From Dehalococcoidia bacterium (lineage in GTDB: Bacteria; Chloroflexota; Dehalococcoidia; SAR202; UBA826): DNA of 5,898 nucleotides. Below, piece by piece: positions 4,777 through 5,898 of the stretch; the first letter of the stretch is position 1, and every line of letters starts with the position of its first letter. Under the pieces are notes generated by a model that was given only the letters and a program-made list of their open reading frames with translations, was not told the DNA's origin and did not search any database. A program made the translations under genes and the position numbers. Where the stretch lies: assembly GCA_012965485.1 (NCBI GenBank), contig DTSF01000014.1:1-5898 (forward strand), read 5' to 3'.

Positions 4777-5631
4777 ATGAATAAGCTTATTGTTTTGGCA
4801 CTACTGATAATAATTACGGGTTTGGCTTGCTCCAACAATGATCCAATCACCGATAGGAATGTCGCGCCTCTAGAACAAACACCCCTGTCGCCTGTTTATG
4901 CTTCCTCCGCCACATTTGCAGACGGAGCAACTGTAAAAGGTGTTGCCAATTCAGATTCTTTAAGCGTCAATGAAGTACAAGGTGGGATAAGGGTTTCCGG
5001 TACGGGGACGATATCCGTGGAGCCCGATGTTGCAATACTCGAGATTGGAGTTGAAGTGTTTGCCGGTAAGGTTAGTAAGGCTAGGTCTGAAGCATCTATA
5101 GCTATGGATTCAGTAATCGCAACCATAAAAAAACTTGGTGTCGAAGAGAATGATATCCAGACAACTAGGTTCAGTATATACCCTAGATATGACTACGAGG
5201 AAGCGACAATTAACGGCAAACGGATCGGTACCCAGGTACTTACCGGCTACACTGTAAGTAACACTGTAAAAGCTAAGGTTTTTGAAGTGGATAAAGTGGG
5301 GAAAATAATCGACAGTGCAGCGGATGCAGGGGGTGATTATGTTCGGATTGATGGTGTTGATTTCACTGTTGATGATCCTAGTCCGTACAAGACAACGATT
5401 AGAAAGATGGCAGTGGAAGACGCAGTCAACAAAGCTCAAGAATATGCTCTTTTGACCAATGTCGAGTTGGGTCCCATAATCTCATTAGATGAGATGGGAT
5501 CCGGCTCTATTCAGTCTCCATATGAGGCTGATTATGGTATGAGGATGATGGCTGCTGCACCGACTACCTCAATAAATAGCGGTCAGTTGGAGATTAGTGT
5601 GACTGTTAATACTTTGTTTGCGATTAAGTGA
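4777..5631 (+). CDS. SIMPL-domain (DUF541) lipoprotein
   Basis: A 284-residue exported protein. The N-terminus is a lipoprotein signal: Lys3, hydrophobic 4-14, then Gly-Leu-Ala-Cys with Cys18. The lipobox is slightly unusual, with Gly at -3. A low-complexity spacer (~19-70) leads to the SIMPL domain (~71-283). The domain opens with the typical IRVSGTGTISVEPDVAILEIGV (73-94) and contains ISYPRY-like and 'GY.VSN.V' segments (IYPRYDY, TGYTVSNTVKAKV). It closes with LEISVTVNTLFAIK. The family is widespread in cell envelopes (E. coli YggE and BP26 of Brucella are members), where it assembles into oligomers and is linked to stress protection; the biochemical role is not settled. It is divergent from lepB and upstream of dcd. 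No terminator with a T-run follows, so read-through toward dcd is possible. Confidence 0.92.
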   Translation: MNKLIVLALLIIITGLACSNNDPITDRNVAPLEQTPLSPVYASSATFADGATVKGVANSDSLSVNEVQGGIRVSGTGTISVEPDVAILEIGVEVFAGKVSKARSEASIAMDSVIATIKKLGVEENDIQTTRFSIYPRYDYEEATINGKRIGTQVLTGYTVSNTVKAKVFEVDKVGKIIDSAADAGGDYVRIDGVDFTVDDPSPYKTTIRKMAVEDAVNKAQEYALLTNVELGPIISLDEMGSGSIQSPYEADYGMRMMAAAPTTSINSGQLEISVTVNTLFAIK

Positions 5632-5649
5632 TAGTTGTGGTGACTCTGA

Positions 5650-5730
5650 ATGGAACGTCTTTTCGGGAATGTTCTCGAGCTATTGACAGAATCAGAATTT
5701 AATATTACGGAGACCAACGATGGTACTTAG
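5650..5730 (+). CDS. Possible 26-residue ORF overlapping the dcd start
   Basis: ATG at 5650 opens a 26-codon frame (begins MERLFGNVLELL, ends TETNDGT) that stops at TAG 5728-5730, eleven bases inside dcd in another frame. GGTGA (5639-5643) lies six bases upstream, the same type of ribosome-binding site used by other genes here. The overlap would allow translational coupling to dcd, and the peptide has a sensible hydrophobic/acidic pattern. It may equally be chance in an 88-bp gap. There is no homology evidence. Confidence 0.3.
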   Translation: MERLFGNVLELLTESEFNITETNDGT

Positions 5731-5898
5731 CGACCGAACAATAAGGGAGGAGATTGCTGCTGGCAGGATAGTTGTTGACCCTTTGGGGGAAAATGCTATT
5801 CAGCCTGCAAGTATTGATGTTCATCTCGACAAAACCTTTCTTGTTTTTCGGAATTCTAGATTGCCTTATATAGATGTTAGGCAGAGTGCTGAGGAGTT
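5720..5898 (+). CDS. dcd: dCTP deaminase, N-terminal part, cut by the window end
   Basis: The first 59 codons are present; the rest lies beyond the window. The enzyme deaminates dCTP to dUTP for thymidylate synthesis; some homologues also hydrolyse dUTP to dUMP. The N-terminus VLSDRTIREEIAAGRI (2-17), the strand QPASIDVHL (28-36) and the following FLVFRNSR (40-47) are diagnostic of the family. The VFRNSR/YIDV region resembles the actinobacterial type, in which the bifunctional deaminase/dUTPase occurs. The catalytic residues are in the missing part, so mono- versus bifunctional cannot be decided. GGAG (5709-5712) lies seven bases before the ATG. TTGACA at 5683-5688 is a perfect -35 hexamer, but no -10 is found at the right distance, so expression from upstream or coupling to the small ORF remains possible. 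Confidence 0.93.
   Translation, partial: MVLSDRTIREEIAAGRIVVDPLGENAIQPASIDVHLDKTFLVFRNSRLPYIDVRQSAEE

Noticed and set aside
5653..5674. GAACGT/ATGTTC hairpin after the SIMPL gene as a terminator
   Set aside because: Six pairs with one G-U, a ten-base loop and no T-run; too weak to call.
1..5898. CRISPR array, insertion sequence or integrase
   Set aside because: No regularly spaced short repeats with spacers, no transposase or recombinase motifs, and no terminal inverted repeats were seen in the window.

Overview
The window reads as bacterial chromosome at about 40-45% GC, with a short block of accessory genes abutting a tRNA gene. The right half is ordinary core content: tRNA-Lys(TTT), a type I signal peptidase, a SIMPL-domain lipoprotein and the first 59 codons of a dCTP deaminase. 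The organism cannot be named from this alone. A Gly-Lys-Ser-Ala-Thr-Pro-Thr-Pro linker in a lipoprotein, -10 boxes lying directly against start codons (leaderless-type promoters), and a dCTP deaminase N-terminus of the actinobacterial type suggest a Chloroflexota-like bacterium (for example the Dehalococcoidia/SAR202 side). This is a weak inference.

Layout. 1-1495: two plus-strand genes of unknown function, a small lipoprotein (103-795) and a protein with a C-terminal double zinc ribbon (941-1495, possibly starting at 902). Each is preceded by a copy of the same ~43-bp promoter-to-start block, so they are probably co-regulated. 1496-1996: about 500 bp with no convincing gene. It holds two diverged copies of an 86-bp-period element with invariant ends, several hairpins and a decayed third copy of the upstream block. 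1997-3897: a compact accessory module. A minus-strand P-loop ATPase of replication-helicase type (1997-2986) diverges from a two-gene plus-strand operon (3078-3677 and 3681-3962) encoding two predicted DNA-binding proteins. The 91-bp divergent promoter carries two 14-bp direct repeats exactly 21 bp apart, a likely operator. The second operon gene reads without a stop into the 3' end of tRNA-Lys on the opposite strand and borrows its last 21 codons and stop codon from it. That is the expected geometry for an element integrated at a tRNA 3' end. No integrase is visible and no second att copy was found in the window.

3898-5898: tRNA-Lys and lepB run leftward, while the SIMPL lipoprotein and dcd run rightward from a shared 121-bp promoter region. 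A 26-codon ORF with a good ribosome-binding site overlaps the start of dcd and may couple its translation.

The most interesting parts are the ATPase/two-HTH module with its repeat operator and tRNA-borrowed C-terminus, the structured tandem repeats in the gene-poor gap, and the duplicated promoter block in which an ATG in one copy aligns with a CTG in the other.
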